Of a stretch of DNA of 64,000 bases, positions 8,031-15,576 are shown piece by piece. The translations under genes and the position numbers were made by a program. A model generated the notes under the pieces. That model ran no database searches. It was not told the origin of the DNA and was given only the letters and a program-made list of their open reading frames with translations. The DNA comes from Sulfolobus sp. A20 (lineage in GTDB: Archaea > Thermoproteota > Thermoprotei_A > Sulfolobales > Sulfolobaceae). How positions within the stretch are numbered: position 1 is the stretch's first letter; each line of letters begins with the position of its first letter. Location of the stretch: the NCBI RefSeq assembly GCF_001719125.1, contig NZ_CP017006.1, positions 2,184,384 to 2,248,383 on the forward strand. Direction: 5' to 3'.

Positions 8031-9086
8031 CTAGAAATGAAATTCCATTTCTCTTAAAATAGGGTCTACTAACGTGTACTCTCCCTCCTCAACCTTCTCA
8101 ATGAAATTGTAATTTACCAAAGCTTCAAGTACTGAGCTCAACTCCTTATCGTCTATCTCTCTCTTTAATCTCACGGTTACAGCGAATTTTATATCTTTCC
8201 ATCTCTTGGCGATTTTGATGGAGGATAACGTTGCTAAGTATAATTCCCTATTCCTACCTTCGAGGAAATGGTTCAATTCCTCTAGCATTAATTTCCTACC
8301 TTCATTTATAGTTATCTTCAACGAATCATTGAAGCTAAGCTTTCTTATAGCGTAATTATTGCCAAACAGCGTTAACCAACCTACCACTCCATCTAATCTG
8401 TTAACTACTTCCTCAGCTTTACTGTCTTCAAGGTCCACGTTTAGCTCCTCCATACCCGCCTTTAAGAAGCCTATTGAAACTTGTTTGTTAAAAGGTCTTA
8501 GCTTGATTTCAATAGGTGGTCTTCCCAATAAGGGTGAACCCTCCTTTGGATTTAGCAAAGCTTTTACTAAGCCAACATAAGATCCAGAGAATAAGAACCT
8601 AACCTTTGGGTTACTCATGAAGACGTTTCCTAGGACGTCTAATAGTGGCTTAGTAACTGAGGAGAGCTCTTGTACCTCATCTAATCCTATAACTAGGTCA
8701 TGGTTTATGGACAGAAGTAGTTCTAATAAGCTCCTTTGAACGTTTAATTTACCGCCCTTTAACTCTACACCCAAAGGACCTAGGTTAAAGTTAACACTAA
8801 CGTTCAATAATTTGAATAATTTATTTCTATTTATCTCTGAGATCAGTAAAGATAGCAATTCTCTCAACGTTGTAACTCCCCTTAAGTTCAAATAAATTCC
8901 ATCAATCCTATCGTTCTTTTTCAACTCATTAATTGCAACTTTCATGACACTGGTCTTTCCTATCCCTCTTTGCCCACCGATTATTATCCAATTTTTGGAA
9001 ATTATTTGTTCCCTTATGTATTGAACCTCCTTTTCTCTTCCGAATAACTCTTTTAACTCTGTTTTAGGATGTAAATCGAATAGCAA
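8031..9086 (-). CDS. Archaeal AAA-type ATPase (about 351 aa)
   Basis: The Walker A IIGGQRGIGKTS lies around residue 40 and Walker B DLVIGLDEVQEL near 135, followed by LFSGSYVGL and a C-terminal winged-helix-like region (KREIDDKELSSVLEALVNYN). It belongs to the Arch_ATPase (PF01637) group, which is expanded in Sulfolobales; its function is unknown. I chose the TTG at 9086 (giving MLFDLHPK). A GGTGGGGG purine block sits just upstream as ribosome site. The GTG at 9098 adds four residues but lies inside a palindrome. Confidence 0.82.
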   Translation of the reverse strand: MLFDLHPKTELKELFGREKEVQYIREQIISKNWIIIGGQRGIGKTSVMKVAINELKKNDRIDGIYLNLRGVTTLRELLSLLISEINRNKLFKLLNVSVNFNLGPLGVELKGGKLNVQRSLLELLLSINHDLVIGLDEVQELSSVTKPLLDVLGNVFMSNPKVRFLFSGSYVGLVKALLNPKEGSPLLGRPPIEIKLRPFNKQVSIGFLKAGMEELNVDLEDSKAEEVVNRLDGVVGWLTLFGNNYAIRKLSFNDSLKITINEGRKLMLEELNHFLEGRNRELYLATLSSIKIAKRWKDIKFAVTVRLKREIDDKELSSVLEALVNYNFIEKVEEGEYTLVDPILREMEFHF

Positions 9087-9095
9087 ATGTACCCC

Positions 9096-9119
9096 CACCA
9101 GTTACTGGTGACCCACCAG
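9096..9119 (-). promoter_or_regulatory. Palindrome plus half-repeat at ATPase translation start
   Basis: caccagttactggtg (9096-9110) is a 15-nt odd perfect palindrome, followed by gac and another caccagtt half. It overlaps the ribosome-binding region of the ATPase gene, so it could be an operator or a structured leader. Confidence 0.45.
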
Positions 9120-9154
9120 TTAATATTATTTCTCATTTATAAGTTTTACAAACT

Positions 9155-9986
9155 GATGAAAGCCTATAATCAATCCAGTATTGAATCCTACGCTAGTGCA
9201 TCAAATAAAACCTACCCCAAACTCAGTTGGTAACTTCTTTACAATTTTAATAAGGTTATTGAGGTCTTCAAGGAATATAGCAGGAACATTAAACGACTTA
9301 GCTATATCAACAACCCACTTACCTACTTCCCTTGCAGAATCCTCCAAGACATTTTTAGCCTTCCTGTAGGATGACCTTATCCTGTTCAGGATCCTCTCAC
9401 TATCCTTCCACCTCTTTTCATACTTCTTCTGTAAGCCCTCGGCTAAAGCCTTATAATGATGAGCATCCTCCAAACGGGTAGAAATCCTAGCGTAATATTT
9501 ATCATCTTTACCAACAACTACCTCAGCCATGTTAACATCAATTGCAACACCGTCTTTAGCCTCTGGTTCCTTCCATTCCTTTAGAAGAGTGGCCTTTAGA
9601 TTTTCCATCCCTCAGCAATAGCCTAGCCTCTCTTATTTCCCAGTCCTTGTATTCTGACAAGTTCCTCGGATAGCCTAGGATTTGCAACTCGCCAACTCCC
9701 ACTATCCTTACACTCATTTTATTGAAATCGATTGAAAATGATAGGGTTGGGGTTAACCAACGTTACGTAATATTGGGTACTTACTGCGTTTAGGGTTCTT
9801 CAACCACAACTTGTACTTTACTATAGTATTTCTATAACAGTCTATGGCGACCTTTGACGATAGATTAAACTTTTGCCTTAGTGTTTTGTAAGTACCCTTA
9901 TGCGTGTCTTTTAACAAGTTCCTTAGCTTATTCTCCCTTAACCGTTCTAAAACGAAACGTAAGCCTTTTTTCACAGTTAGAGACAA
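9155..9986 (-). pseudogene. Broken IS1341-type tnpB (second lineage)
   Basis: The N-terminal part is at 9753-9986 (FVLERLRENKLRNLLKDTHK, then the NPKRSKYP element). After a gap with a frame change, the middle part lies at 9201-9608 with RuvC-I (VAIDVNMAEVVVG), the arginine-rich helices (EKRWKDSERILNRIRSSYRK) and RuvC-II (AIFLEDLNNLIK). The zinc finger and RuvC-III are lost. The sequence gatgaaagcctat at 9155-9167 marks the downstream edge. The same box occurs near the broken tnpB at 21.7 kb. Confidence 0.78.
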
Positions 9987-10099
9987 GGCTGAGCAGAGGG
10001 GCGTTAAAGGTAATCTTCAAACTGTAGCTCAGATTTCTTTCCCACTCTTCTTATCCCCTCTACTCGTAATAAATAGGAAAGAGTTTATATTACTTTGTA

Positions 10100-10122
10100 A
10101 TCCCCGCCCTAAAGGGCGAGAG
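10100..10122 (-). repeat. Right-end hairpin, minus orientation
   Basis: ctctcgccctttagggcggg on the minus strand. It is a nearly perfect hairpin (CGCCC-TTTA-GGGCG), the cleanest example of the family with 35953-35992. Confidence 0.6.
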
Positions 10123-10148
10123 TTTCATCACCTTTGCAAACCGTGGGT

Positions 10149-10179
10149 GGGATTTGAACCGGGACCTTTGCCTTACCAG
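10149..10179 (-). other. Partial tRNA-Thr copy: left attachment site of integrated element
   Basis: These 31 nt match 12212-12243 of the intact tRNA-Thr gene with one missing C. They run from the anticodon loop (ttaccag on the plus strand) to the T arm (gggatttgaacc). This is the direct repeat expected after integration into the 3' half of a tRNA gene. In one frame it encodes GFEPGPLPYQ, the att-encoded peptide seen in SSV-type integrases. Confidence 0.85.
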
Positions 10180-10219
10180 ATCGATAGGCAGAATATAAAC
10201 TACATACGTGAGCTTATGA

Positions 10220-10993
10220 GTGAAGATATCCACAGGCACAGTAGAGAAACGCGAAAACGGTGAGCTTAATGCACGTATCGTATCAATTAATGCCAGTCCA
10301 GTTGTCATCTCAACGTCATTCGCAGACGACATAGAGATAGTGAGAGAACAGTTGTACAACAAGTTCTTCAAGATATATGTATACCCGCGGGGACTAAACT
10401 TGTACAACGTTATACAAAAGATAGTAAGAAGGGAAGAACTAGAGTACCCGTTTGAGGTCAAGTCGGTAGTTATGTGTTTCCTAAGTGAGATGCCTAAGAG
10501 TGAGGAAATAAGTGATGAATTAGTCAACGCACTTCATGGGTTTGCGTCAAAGGTTCTAACGTATACGAGTAACTATGGCGTTGTCTTCGGAGCCGTTGAA
10601 ATGTTGAGGAATTTCGTGAAAGTCCACGCGGTAATCAACTTCAAAACCGTTGCCTATATTAATTACTTCAACGCCGTAATGAATGAGTTCTACAACGAGA
10701 TACTGTTTGACGCGTTAGGGCTCACAGAGAGGGATATAAAGTCCCTGCGATATGTGAGAAACGCCGGCGAGTTACTTAAGACTGACTACATCTTCGCCTT
10801 AGCTAAAACCACTAAGCAATACATAATTAACGTGCTGAAGGAATTAGAGCGCAAGGGGTTGGTCTATAGCGATAGACCCAACAGCAAAAAGTTCATATGG
10901 GGTCTGACTGAGTTAGGGCAGAGGGTCCTCAACTTCGGTGAGGCGAAGTTAAGGTCGAGGCGATTTAATCAAAGTGAAGACGCAAAACGTTGA
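10220..10993 (+). CDS. Element-encoded winged-helix protein (257 aa)
   Basis: I do not recognise the family. Residues about 180-245 form a winged helix-turn-helix (TDYIFALAKTTKQYIINVLK, then ELERKGLVYS and a wing). The N-terminal 170 residues are mixed alpha/beta with few features. It is the only large intact gene of the integrated remnant, so a regulator or replication-related DNA-binding protein of the virus or plasmid is likely. The start is a GTG at 10220 that overlaps the end of the putative int(C) fragment, so the first residues may be junction sequence. Codon use is richer in G/C than chromosomal neighbours. Confidence 0.6.
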   Translation: MKISTGTVEKRENGELNARIVSINASPVVISTSFADDIEIVREQLYNKFFKIYVYPRGLNLYNVIQKIVRREELEYPFEVKSVVMCFLSEMPKSEEISDELVNALHGFASKVLTYTSNYGVVFGAVEMLRNFVKVHAVINFKTVAYINYFNAVMNEFYNEILFDALGLTERDIKSLRYVRNAGELLKTDYIFALAKTTKQYIINVLKELERKGLVYSDRPNSKKFIWGLTELGQRVLNFGEAKLRSRRFNQSEDAKR

Positions 10994-11371
10994 AGCTATC
11001 GTGAATAAGGAATTTTTGAGGGGCTAACGGAAGAGGCGATAAGACAAATGCCGTGTCAAGCGAAGGAGTGCGAGAGGGCGACGGAAAGGCTAATAGAGGC
11101 GTTGAGGGCGTACCGACGTGTCGGCTGAGGATAAAGGGCGAAAAAACCTGACCGTTTCGCATACTTCTACAGTTGCATCACCGGTGCGAAAGAGCAGTAT
11201 AGCGGTTTAAACGTAATATGTGACCACTGGCAAGTACGCAGGCTGAGAATATAGATAGGTTCGTGAAGTTTTTAGAAGTTTCGCAGACGAGCTAACATTT
11301 ATTGCGAACATAGAGTACGAGGCATCCTTTGGATAAGGTTTTTAAGTAAATTCTTTTTTCCTTTTTCTAGA
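10994..11371 (+). pseudogene. Decayed coding sequence inside integrated remnant
   Basis: Readable stretches such as NKEFFEGLTEEAIRQMPCQA, then ECERATERLIEALRAYRR are interrupted by stops and frame changes. No family is recognised. TATA-like gtttttaagtaaa at 11337-11349 belongs to the next gene. Confidence 0.4.
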
Positions 11372-11674
11372 ATGAAATGGAAAACCATACTCCTTCTCTC
11401 AGTAGCAACAGTACTGATAGCCAGTGGCGTAGTGCTGCACTCCATGGATAAACCGATAACAATACCAATAAAATTATCCGCAGGGTTAAAATATTGTGTA
11501 AATGGAGTTTGTTCAAATGTAAAACCTAAGGTTATTTCATCTGGTTCTGCTGTTCCCGTGCATCCTCCGCCTTTGACGCTCAGCCCACCCCTCTATGCCC
11601 AGCTATGGTTTGTGCCACTGATAGCAGGGATAGCTATCCTAGGCTTTCTAGGGTTCAAGAGGTTCAGGTTATAA
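11372..11674 (+). CDS. Small bitopic membrane protein of the integrated remnant (100 aa)
   Basis: There is an N-terminal hydrophobic segment (TILLLSVATVLIASGVVL), a short ectodomain with two cysteines (YCVNGVC) and a proline-rich stretch (VHPPPLTLSPPL). A C-terminal transmembrane helix (FVPLIAGIAILGFLGF) ends in KRFRL. This layout is common for small fuselloviral or plasmid envelope-type proteins, but I cannot name a homologue. A TATA-like box about 25 nt upstream and a T-rich terminator just after the stop suggest it is still a working transcription unit. Confidence 0.6.
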   Translation: MKWKTILLLSVATVLIASGVVLHSMDKPITIPIKLSAGLKYCVNGVCSNVKPKVISSGSAVPVHPPPLTLSPPLYAQLWFVPLIAGIAILGFLGFKRFRL

Positions 11675-11958
11675 GCTCTTTTTTAATCATCTCTTTTTCC
11701 CAAATATGCTGAAGAAGGGCTTACTATTACTCGTGGTCATATCAGTTACCCCCAATTATACCTACCTCTGCCCTAGCATCAATGTTTACCAGAGGTAGAC
11801 CGAGTTTTTATCACAACAACACAGTCTGTCGGTTGTGTGTACCGGGGGTAGAATGTCGATAATCCCTGCACACATGTCAGTCTAACTGTAACTATTACTA
11901 CCTAGGAATTTTTACCGCCTACTTTCAATCTGACGTAAATTCCCGTAACTTTTTATGT
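11675..11958. other. T-rich terminator followed by decayed sequence
   Basis: cttttttaatcatctctttt directly follows the 100-aa gene. An ATG at 11706 opens about 30 codons with a signal-like start (LKKGLLLLVVISV), then stops, so it is probably a relic of another small secreted protein. Nothing else is recognised. Confidence 0.4.
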
Positions 11959-11990
11959 GTTACCAATGCTTATAAACGCGTTTTGGTAAC
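11959..11990 (+). promoter_or_regulatory. TATA box of int(N) flanked by an 8-nt inverted repeat
   Basis: gttaccaa (11959-11966) and its exact reverse complement ttggtaac (11983-11990) flank cttataaac (11969-11977). The GTG at 12004 is about 30 nt downstream of the TATA, as in leaderless genes. A repressor bound to the repeat would block transcription-factor access. Confidence 0.5.
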
Positions 11991-12003
11991 CATAATACAA
12001 GAC

Positions 12004-12243
12004 GTGAAAACGGCGAAAGAGAAGATGCGTTATAAATATGGTGACTATATTTTACACCCGATTAAAGGTAGGTATTACGTCTATAAATTGGAAACGGTAA
12101 ACGGTGAGATTAAGGAAACTTACGTAGGTCCTTTAGTTGATGTCGTTGAAACATATCTGAAATTGAAAAATAGAAGTGGGGGTGTGGGGGACGCCCCACT
12201 AAGCCGCGGCCGGGATTTGAACCCGGGACCTTTGCCTTACCAG
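12004..12243 (+). pseudogene. int(N): N-terminal part of an SSV-type tyrosine integrase
   Basis: The deduced protein contains [27 protein letters not shown], then [16 protein letters not shown] and a junction peptide PGPLPYQ. By memory this follows the N-terminus of the SSV1 integrase ([20 protein letters not shown]...) closely. SSV-type integrase genes carry attP inside the gene and are split by integration; here the reading frame runs into the tRNA-Thr gene exactly as expected. The catalytic C-terminal half (R...H-x-x-R...Y) is absent. I prefer the GTG at 12004 over the TTG at 11983. Confidence 0.85.
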
Positions 12244-12276
12244 GGCAACGCTCTGGCCAGGCTGAGCTACCGCGGC
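12203..12276 (-). tRNA. tRNA-Thr (GGT anticodon)
   Basis: On the minus strand a full cloverleaf folds in 74 nt. The acceptor stem is GCCGCGG/CCGCGGC and the D arm is GCTC...GAGC. The anticodon stem TTGCC/GGCAA has loop CTGGTAA, giving anticodon GGT for threonine ACC/ACU. The T arm is CCGGG-TTCAAAT-CCCGG. No intron is seen and no CCA is encoded. It served as the integration target of the 2.1-kb remnant, and the element restored the 3' half. Confidence 0.97.
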
Positions 12277-12301
12277 ACCTTAAGTTATAATGGCTAAAGA
12301 G

Positions 12302-12311
12302 GATATAAATG
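12302..12311 (-). promoter_or_regulatory. TATA box of tRNA-Thr
   Basis: catttatatc on the minus strand lies about 26-35 nt upstream of the tRNA 5' end, suitable for archaeal tRNA transcription. It also lies close to the stop of the aldo/keto reductase gene. Confidence 0.5.
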
Positions 12312-12320
12312 TATCGCAAA

Positions 12321-13193
12321 TTAACTCCATGGTCTTAATGACTTAAGAGTACTTACCATCTTATCTAAGAAGTAACTCCTCTCCCTAAAGTGTTCATCAA
12401 TAGCCCTCCAATCCTCTTCTGAAAGCCTCCATCCCATTGCCCCAGCGTTCTCCTCAACGTGTTCAACCCTCGAAGCCTTCACTATAGGTAATAAGTTATT
12501 CCTACAGATATACCAATTTAACGCGACTTGAGTTGCGGACTTATTATATTTCCTTCCTATAGTAGATAAAAACTCATTTCTTGACAATATTCCATTTTCT
12601 AAAGGTGTATAAGCCATGTATAACATTCCGTTCTTTTCCGCATATGCTAAAGCCTTCCTCTCATCACCTCTACTTAATAGGCTGTAGTGGTTCTGTATTG
12701 CAACTATTTCATACTTACTAACACACTCCTTAGCTTTCTCTATCCCTTCTACGTCAAAATTACTTAACCCAAAGAACCTTATTATCCCGTCATCTACTAA
12801 CTTCTCAAACGCCTTAATCGTTTTGCATATTGGAACTCGAGAAGGTGAGTGAAGTAGATATAAGTCAATGTAAGTACCTAACCTCTTCGCACTCTTGTTG
12901 GCTGACTTAATTACGTTATCGTAATCAGCATGACTAGGCCAAACCTTTGATACTATGAATATGTCATCCCTTGCCAAACCCTTAATAGCCTCCCCTACCA
13001 ACTCTTCAGCATGACCATTCCCATACATTTCAGCAGTATCTATAGTAGTAATCCCTAGCTCTACTGCCTTTCTTATAGCGTCTATCCATTCCTTATCTCT
13101 ACTATGATCAGCATACCAATAACCTCCTCCTATCCTCCAAGTGCCAAAGGCTAAGGAAGAAATCGTAAAATACTTGAATTTCTTCTTATCCAT
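12321..13193 (-). CDS. Aldo/keto reductase (290 aa)
   Basis: NAD(P)H-dependent carbonyl reductase of the AKR superfamily with a TIM-barrel fold. The catalytic tetrad is readable: Asp and Tyr in TTIDTAEMYG, Lys in FIVSKVWPSH, and His in DLYLLHSP. Cofactor-side motifs are IRFFGLSNFD, IQNHYSLL and the late VKASRVEHVEEN. The length is normal for the family. It is a single cytosolic gene, directly beside the tRNA promoter. The substrate is not predictable; sugar or steroid-type aldehydes are common for relatives. Confidence 0.9.
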   Translation of the reverse strand: MDKKKFKYFTISSLAFGTWRIGGGYWYADHSRDKEWIDAIRKAVELGITTIDTAEMYGNGHAEELVGEAIKGLARDDIFIVSKVWPSHADYDNVIKSANKSAKRLGTYIDLYLLHSPSRVPICKTIKAFEKLVDDGIIRFFGLSNFDVEGIEKAKECVSKYEIVAIQNHYSLLSRGDERKALAYAEKNGMLYMAYTPLENGILSRNEFLSTIGRKYNKSATQVALNWYICRNNLLPIVKASRVEHVEENAGAMGWRLSEEDWRAIDEHFRERSYFLDKMVSTLKSLRPWS

Positions 13194-13227
13194 AAATCTC
13201 TATAAATATTAAAGGTTAAAAAAAGCT

Positions 13228-13610
13228 TGACCTTCTCCTAAAGAGTGAGGGCTACGCCGAGTTTTAAAGCATTACTCCCCTTTGTTAAACAGTTTTACGT
13301 TGCAAGAAAAGAGAAAGGCTTCTTCAATACGTTTACAGTTTTCTTTATTGCTTTCTTCATTGTGTTTAAATCACTATTTACGTCGCCGTGAAGCTTATGA
13401 CCTAAAGGGCAATTAATGACTCCCCTAGGTTTTCTGACAACTTCAACGTCGTGAAATGAACAGAGCTTAGAAGTTATACTCGACAACGAGAAACACCTTT
13501 ATACCATATAGCTTATTCGTGATTGTACCAATTAATTAAGACCAGACGTTTGAAATATCTTATTACCCTTATCTTAAGAGATAAATTAGCCTAAATAGAA
13601 ACGCTTAGTC
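13228..13610 (-). pseudogene. Second C-terminal fragment of the same TnpB lineage, with right end
   Basis: The longest open part (13295-13486) encodes CSFHDVEVVRKPRGVINCPL followed by GHKLHGDVNSDLN, nearly the same as the 6.7-kb fragment including the C-x2-H and C-x2-G-H finger. Upstream similarity continues, with stops, to about 13610 (attacccttatct block shared with 7000). A degenerate right-end motif (ctcggcgtagccctcactct then ttaggagaaggtcaag) follows on the minus strand at 13228-13260. It is non-functional. Confidence 0.75.
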
Positions 13611-13674
13611 TCTATAACGTTTTGGATAGATGAGAAGCTAAAGTCGTATAATAGTAAATAAGCCTTTAATAATA

Positions 13675-13708
13675 AGAACGGCAAACTTTACGGCGGGGAG
13701 GAGGTCAA
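13675..13708 (+). repeat. Dispersed right-end motif
   Basis: agaacggcaaactttacggc then ggggaggaggtca. This is a very good match to the consensus end. Confidence 0.6.
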
Positions 13709-13821
13709 TTACTGAATACCTTTTTCCTTTAATACATTATCTTTAGCGTCAAGCTCTTGTATCTTCTCATCTTAATTCTTTAGCTTATCTAGTTCAGCAA
13801 TTCATTGGCATGATTTTAGTA

Positions 13822-13899
13822 GAGAGAGTTTTCCGCTCTAAAAGACTTACTCCTCCCTCACTTTGTCAAGTGTAATCATGTGAGACTAAATTCATATTT
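13822..13899 (+). repeat. 78-nt repeat, inverted partner of 6557-6634
   Basis: It is identical in reverse complement to the upstream region of the 5250-6536 ATPase except for about two positions. Similarity stops abruptly at ttcatatttta on the right. No ATPase gene follows here. Confidence 0.8.
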
Positions 13900-13935
13900 T
13901 ATATCTTCTGAAAACAGAAGTAATCACAAAATGGA

Positions 13936-13975
13936 TTAAGGCCTCTCGGCATTTATTGCAAGAAAGAAGTCAGAT
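13936..13975 (+). repeat. Degenerate right-end motif
   Basis: ttaaggcctctcggcattta then ttgcaagaaagaagtcag. It has the consensus order, with a decayed hairpin. Confidence 0.4.
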
Positions 13976-14067
13976 AGAAAGAATTTCCTGGCAAAACCCA
14001 CCTATCCTCTTACCTAAATTATAAGACCCCTATCTTATCTCTTTCACTCCTCGAAGGATGAGATTTT

Positions 14068-15576
14068 TTATCGTCTAGTCTTACTTAGTTTATATAATAC
14101 TGTAAAAAATAATGCTAATAGTAATATAAGTACTAGTATGCTGATATTAAATATATTTGCAGATGACATAATTACATTATTATTTTCACTCTTTGTTGAT
14201 AAAGTTGTTATTTCTGAACCAGTTATCATTTGATGTAAATTAAAGCTTAATGAAACATTGCTAAATAGCTCGACTATAATAGACTTTGGAAATACTGAAT
14301 AGCCTGGTGAGCTCAAAGAAACGTTATATACACCTGCTGGGAGAACTAACGTTATGTTCGTGTAATTGTACGTCATAGTTTCGTTATTTACGCGTAGAAC
14401 AACTGGCCCTTTTGTGTCATTAACGTATACGTGAACGTAATAATACGGTCTTACGTAGTCCACGTACAAAGTGTAATTTGAATCTAAGTTAAGTATGATA
14501 TTTGTCACATTCGGCTTTTCAATCCACGAACTAAGTATAGTTATATTATAAACCCCTTCTGCTAGCAACAAGTTCATGGTGGAATTAGTTGACTCCAACT
14601 TCGTGCCGTTTATTATAACTCCCCACTGTTGCCCCTCGTAAATTAAATCTTCTGCCTGAACTCTCAGCTCATATAATCTCGGCAAGGTTAATTGATATCT
14701 CAAAATACCATTAGGTGTAGCAGCGTAAATAGAACCATTGTAAACTATCATAGAATAGACGGGGGTATTAGTGTGGTAAAATACTTGAGAATTTATCAGA
14801 TCTATGGCATCTAACCCTTGATAGGAAGCTACGTAAAGGACACCGTTTAAATAAGCTATGTACTCTGGTACTACATTAGTAGGAATGAATGTTATGTTAT
14901 AGTCGTATATTTCATTAAAATACACGTCGTCAATTTTATCTAATTTGAGCACGCTCAAGTTATGGAAAACAAAGATCCCAATTGGGTCAAAGGTCCCAGA
15001 AATAAAGTACTTTCCCGCAAACGCCATTGCTGAAAGCGCGTCCTGGCAATTTATAGTTGTGTGAGTGGAGCCATTATAGTACAAAAAAACGTAGCCGAGC
15101 TCAGAGTCCACTATAGCTGAATTATTTGTGAACGTCATATAACCGAAGCTTCCTATAATATACCACTTACCTACTATCGTAGACCCATTAAGTTCGTAAA
15201 CATAGTCGTTATAAGTAGTTACGTAAGTGATGTTAGTGTAATTGTCATAAAATAACATAAAGGGCTCTGTTATGTTCAGTCTGTATAGCGAACCATTATA
15301 GTAGTATAAAGATCCGTTTGACACTATGTAAATCGAAAAGTTATTTGATAATATTTGCAGGGGATCATAAATGTGCAAAAAGGGCACTAAATTATCGTTT
15401 ATATAGTAATAAATGGTGTTTTCAGCGGGATACGAGACCAATATCTTACCGTGATATACAGTGAGGGAATAAGGATATAGTTTAGATGTTTGTGAAAAAG
15501 GCGATAGTGAGAGTAAGCTCATTAAAATAAAAATTGACAAAAGTAGCGGAAAAATCGATGACTTCATGATACTCAC
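14068..15576 (-). CDS. Secreted, C-terminally anchored beta-propeller-like surface protein (502 aa)
   Basis: A signal peptide is clear (FPLLLSIFILMSLLSLSPFS). Residues about 35-310 carry repeated YYYNGSLY / VYNGSIYAATPNG-like units that suggest a beta-propeller. Residues about 330-450 contain two PEGA-like modules (LLAEGVYNITI and LVLPAGVYNVSLSSPGY). A C-terminal transmembrane helix (ISILVLILLLALFFTVLY) ends in KLSKTRR. Dozens of N-x-S/T sequons predict heavy glycosylation. Its GTG start overlaps the preceding gene's stop by four nt (15573-15576), so it is translationally coupled; an ATG at 15567 is an alternative. It is the last gene of the three-gene minus-strand unit. Confidence 0.7.
   Translation of the reverse strand: MSIMKSSIFPLLLSIFILMSLLSLSPFSQTSKLYPYSLTVYHGKILVSYPAENTIYYYINDNLVPFLHIYDPLQILSNNFSIYIVSNGSLYYYNGSLYRLNITEPFMLFYDNYTNITYVTTYNDYVYELNGSTIVGKWYIIGSFGYMTFTNNSAIVDSELGYVFLYYNGSTHTTINCQDALSAMAFAGKYFISGTFDPIGIFVFHNLSVLKLDKIDDVYFNEIYDYNITFIPTNVVPEYIAYLNGVLYVASYQGLDAIDLINSQVFYHTNTPVYSMIVYNGSIYAATPNGILRYQLTLPRLYELRVQAEDLIYEGQQWGVIINGTKLESTNSTMNLLLAEGVYNITILSSWIEKPNVTNIILNLDSNYTLYVDYVRPYYYVHVYVNDTKGPVVLRVNNETMTYNYTNITLVLPAGVYNVSLSSPGYSVFPKSIIVELFSNVSLSFNLHQMITGSEITTLSTKSENNNVIMSSANIFNISILVLILLLALFFTVLYKLSKTRR

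Larger units (their letters stand above)
10149..12276. mobile_element. Remnant of SSV-type integrated element in tRNA-Thr(GGT) (about 2.1 kb)
   Basis: It is bounded by a partial 3' half of tRNA-Thr (10149-10179) and the intact tRNA (12203-12276) in the same orientation. It contains an SSV-type int(N) fragment abutting the tRNA, a winged-helix protein gene, a small membrane protein gene and decayed coding sequence. The base composition is visibly richer in G and C than the flanks. After the left att, an in-frame stretch INYIRELMSEDIHRHSRETR may be the first residues of int(C); the rest of int(C) is gone. Far smaller than a fusellovirus genome (about 15 kb), so most of the element has been deleted. 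Confidence 0.8.
13709..14067. other. Gene-free relic-rich stretch
   Basis: It holds the inverted 78-nt repeat, another right-end copy and AT-rich sequence. A small hairpin cttctgaaaacagaag lies at 13905-13920. No intact reading frame is seen. Confidence 0.45.

Noticed and set aside
8031-9986. TnpB plus ATPase as a Tn7- or ATPase-dependent transposon
   Set aside because: The tnpB is broken in several places, and IS200/IS605 elements do not use such ATPases; adjacency looks accidental.
10149-10179. A second tRNA gene
   Set aside because: Only the 3' half from the anticodon loop to the T arm is present; no 5' acceptor or D arm. It is an att duplicate.
9904-10263. 119-aa ORF across the left att
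   Set aside because: It is a chance fusion of tnpB antisense, IS relic and att sequence; only the last 30 residues may be int(C) debris.
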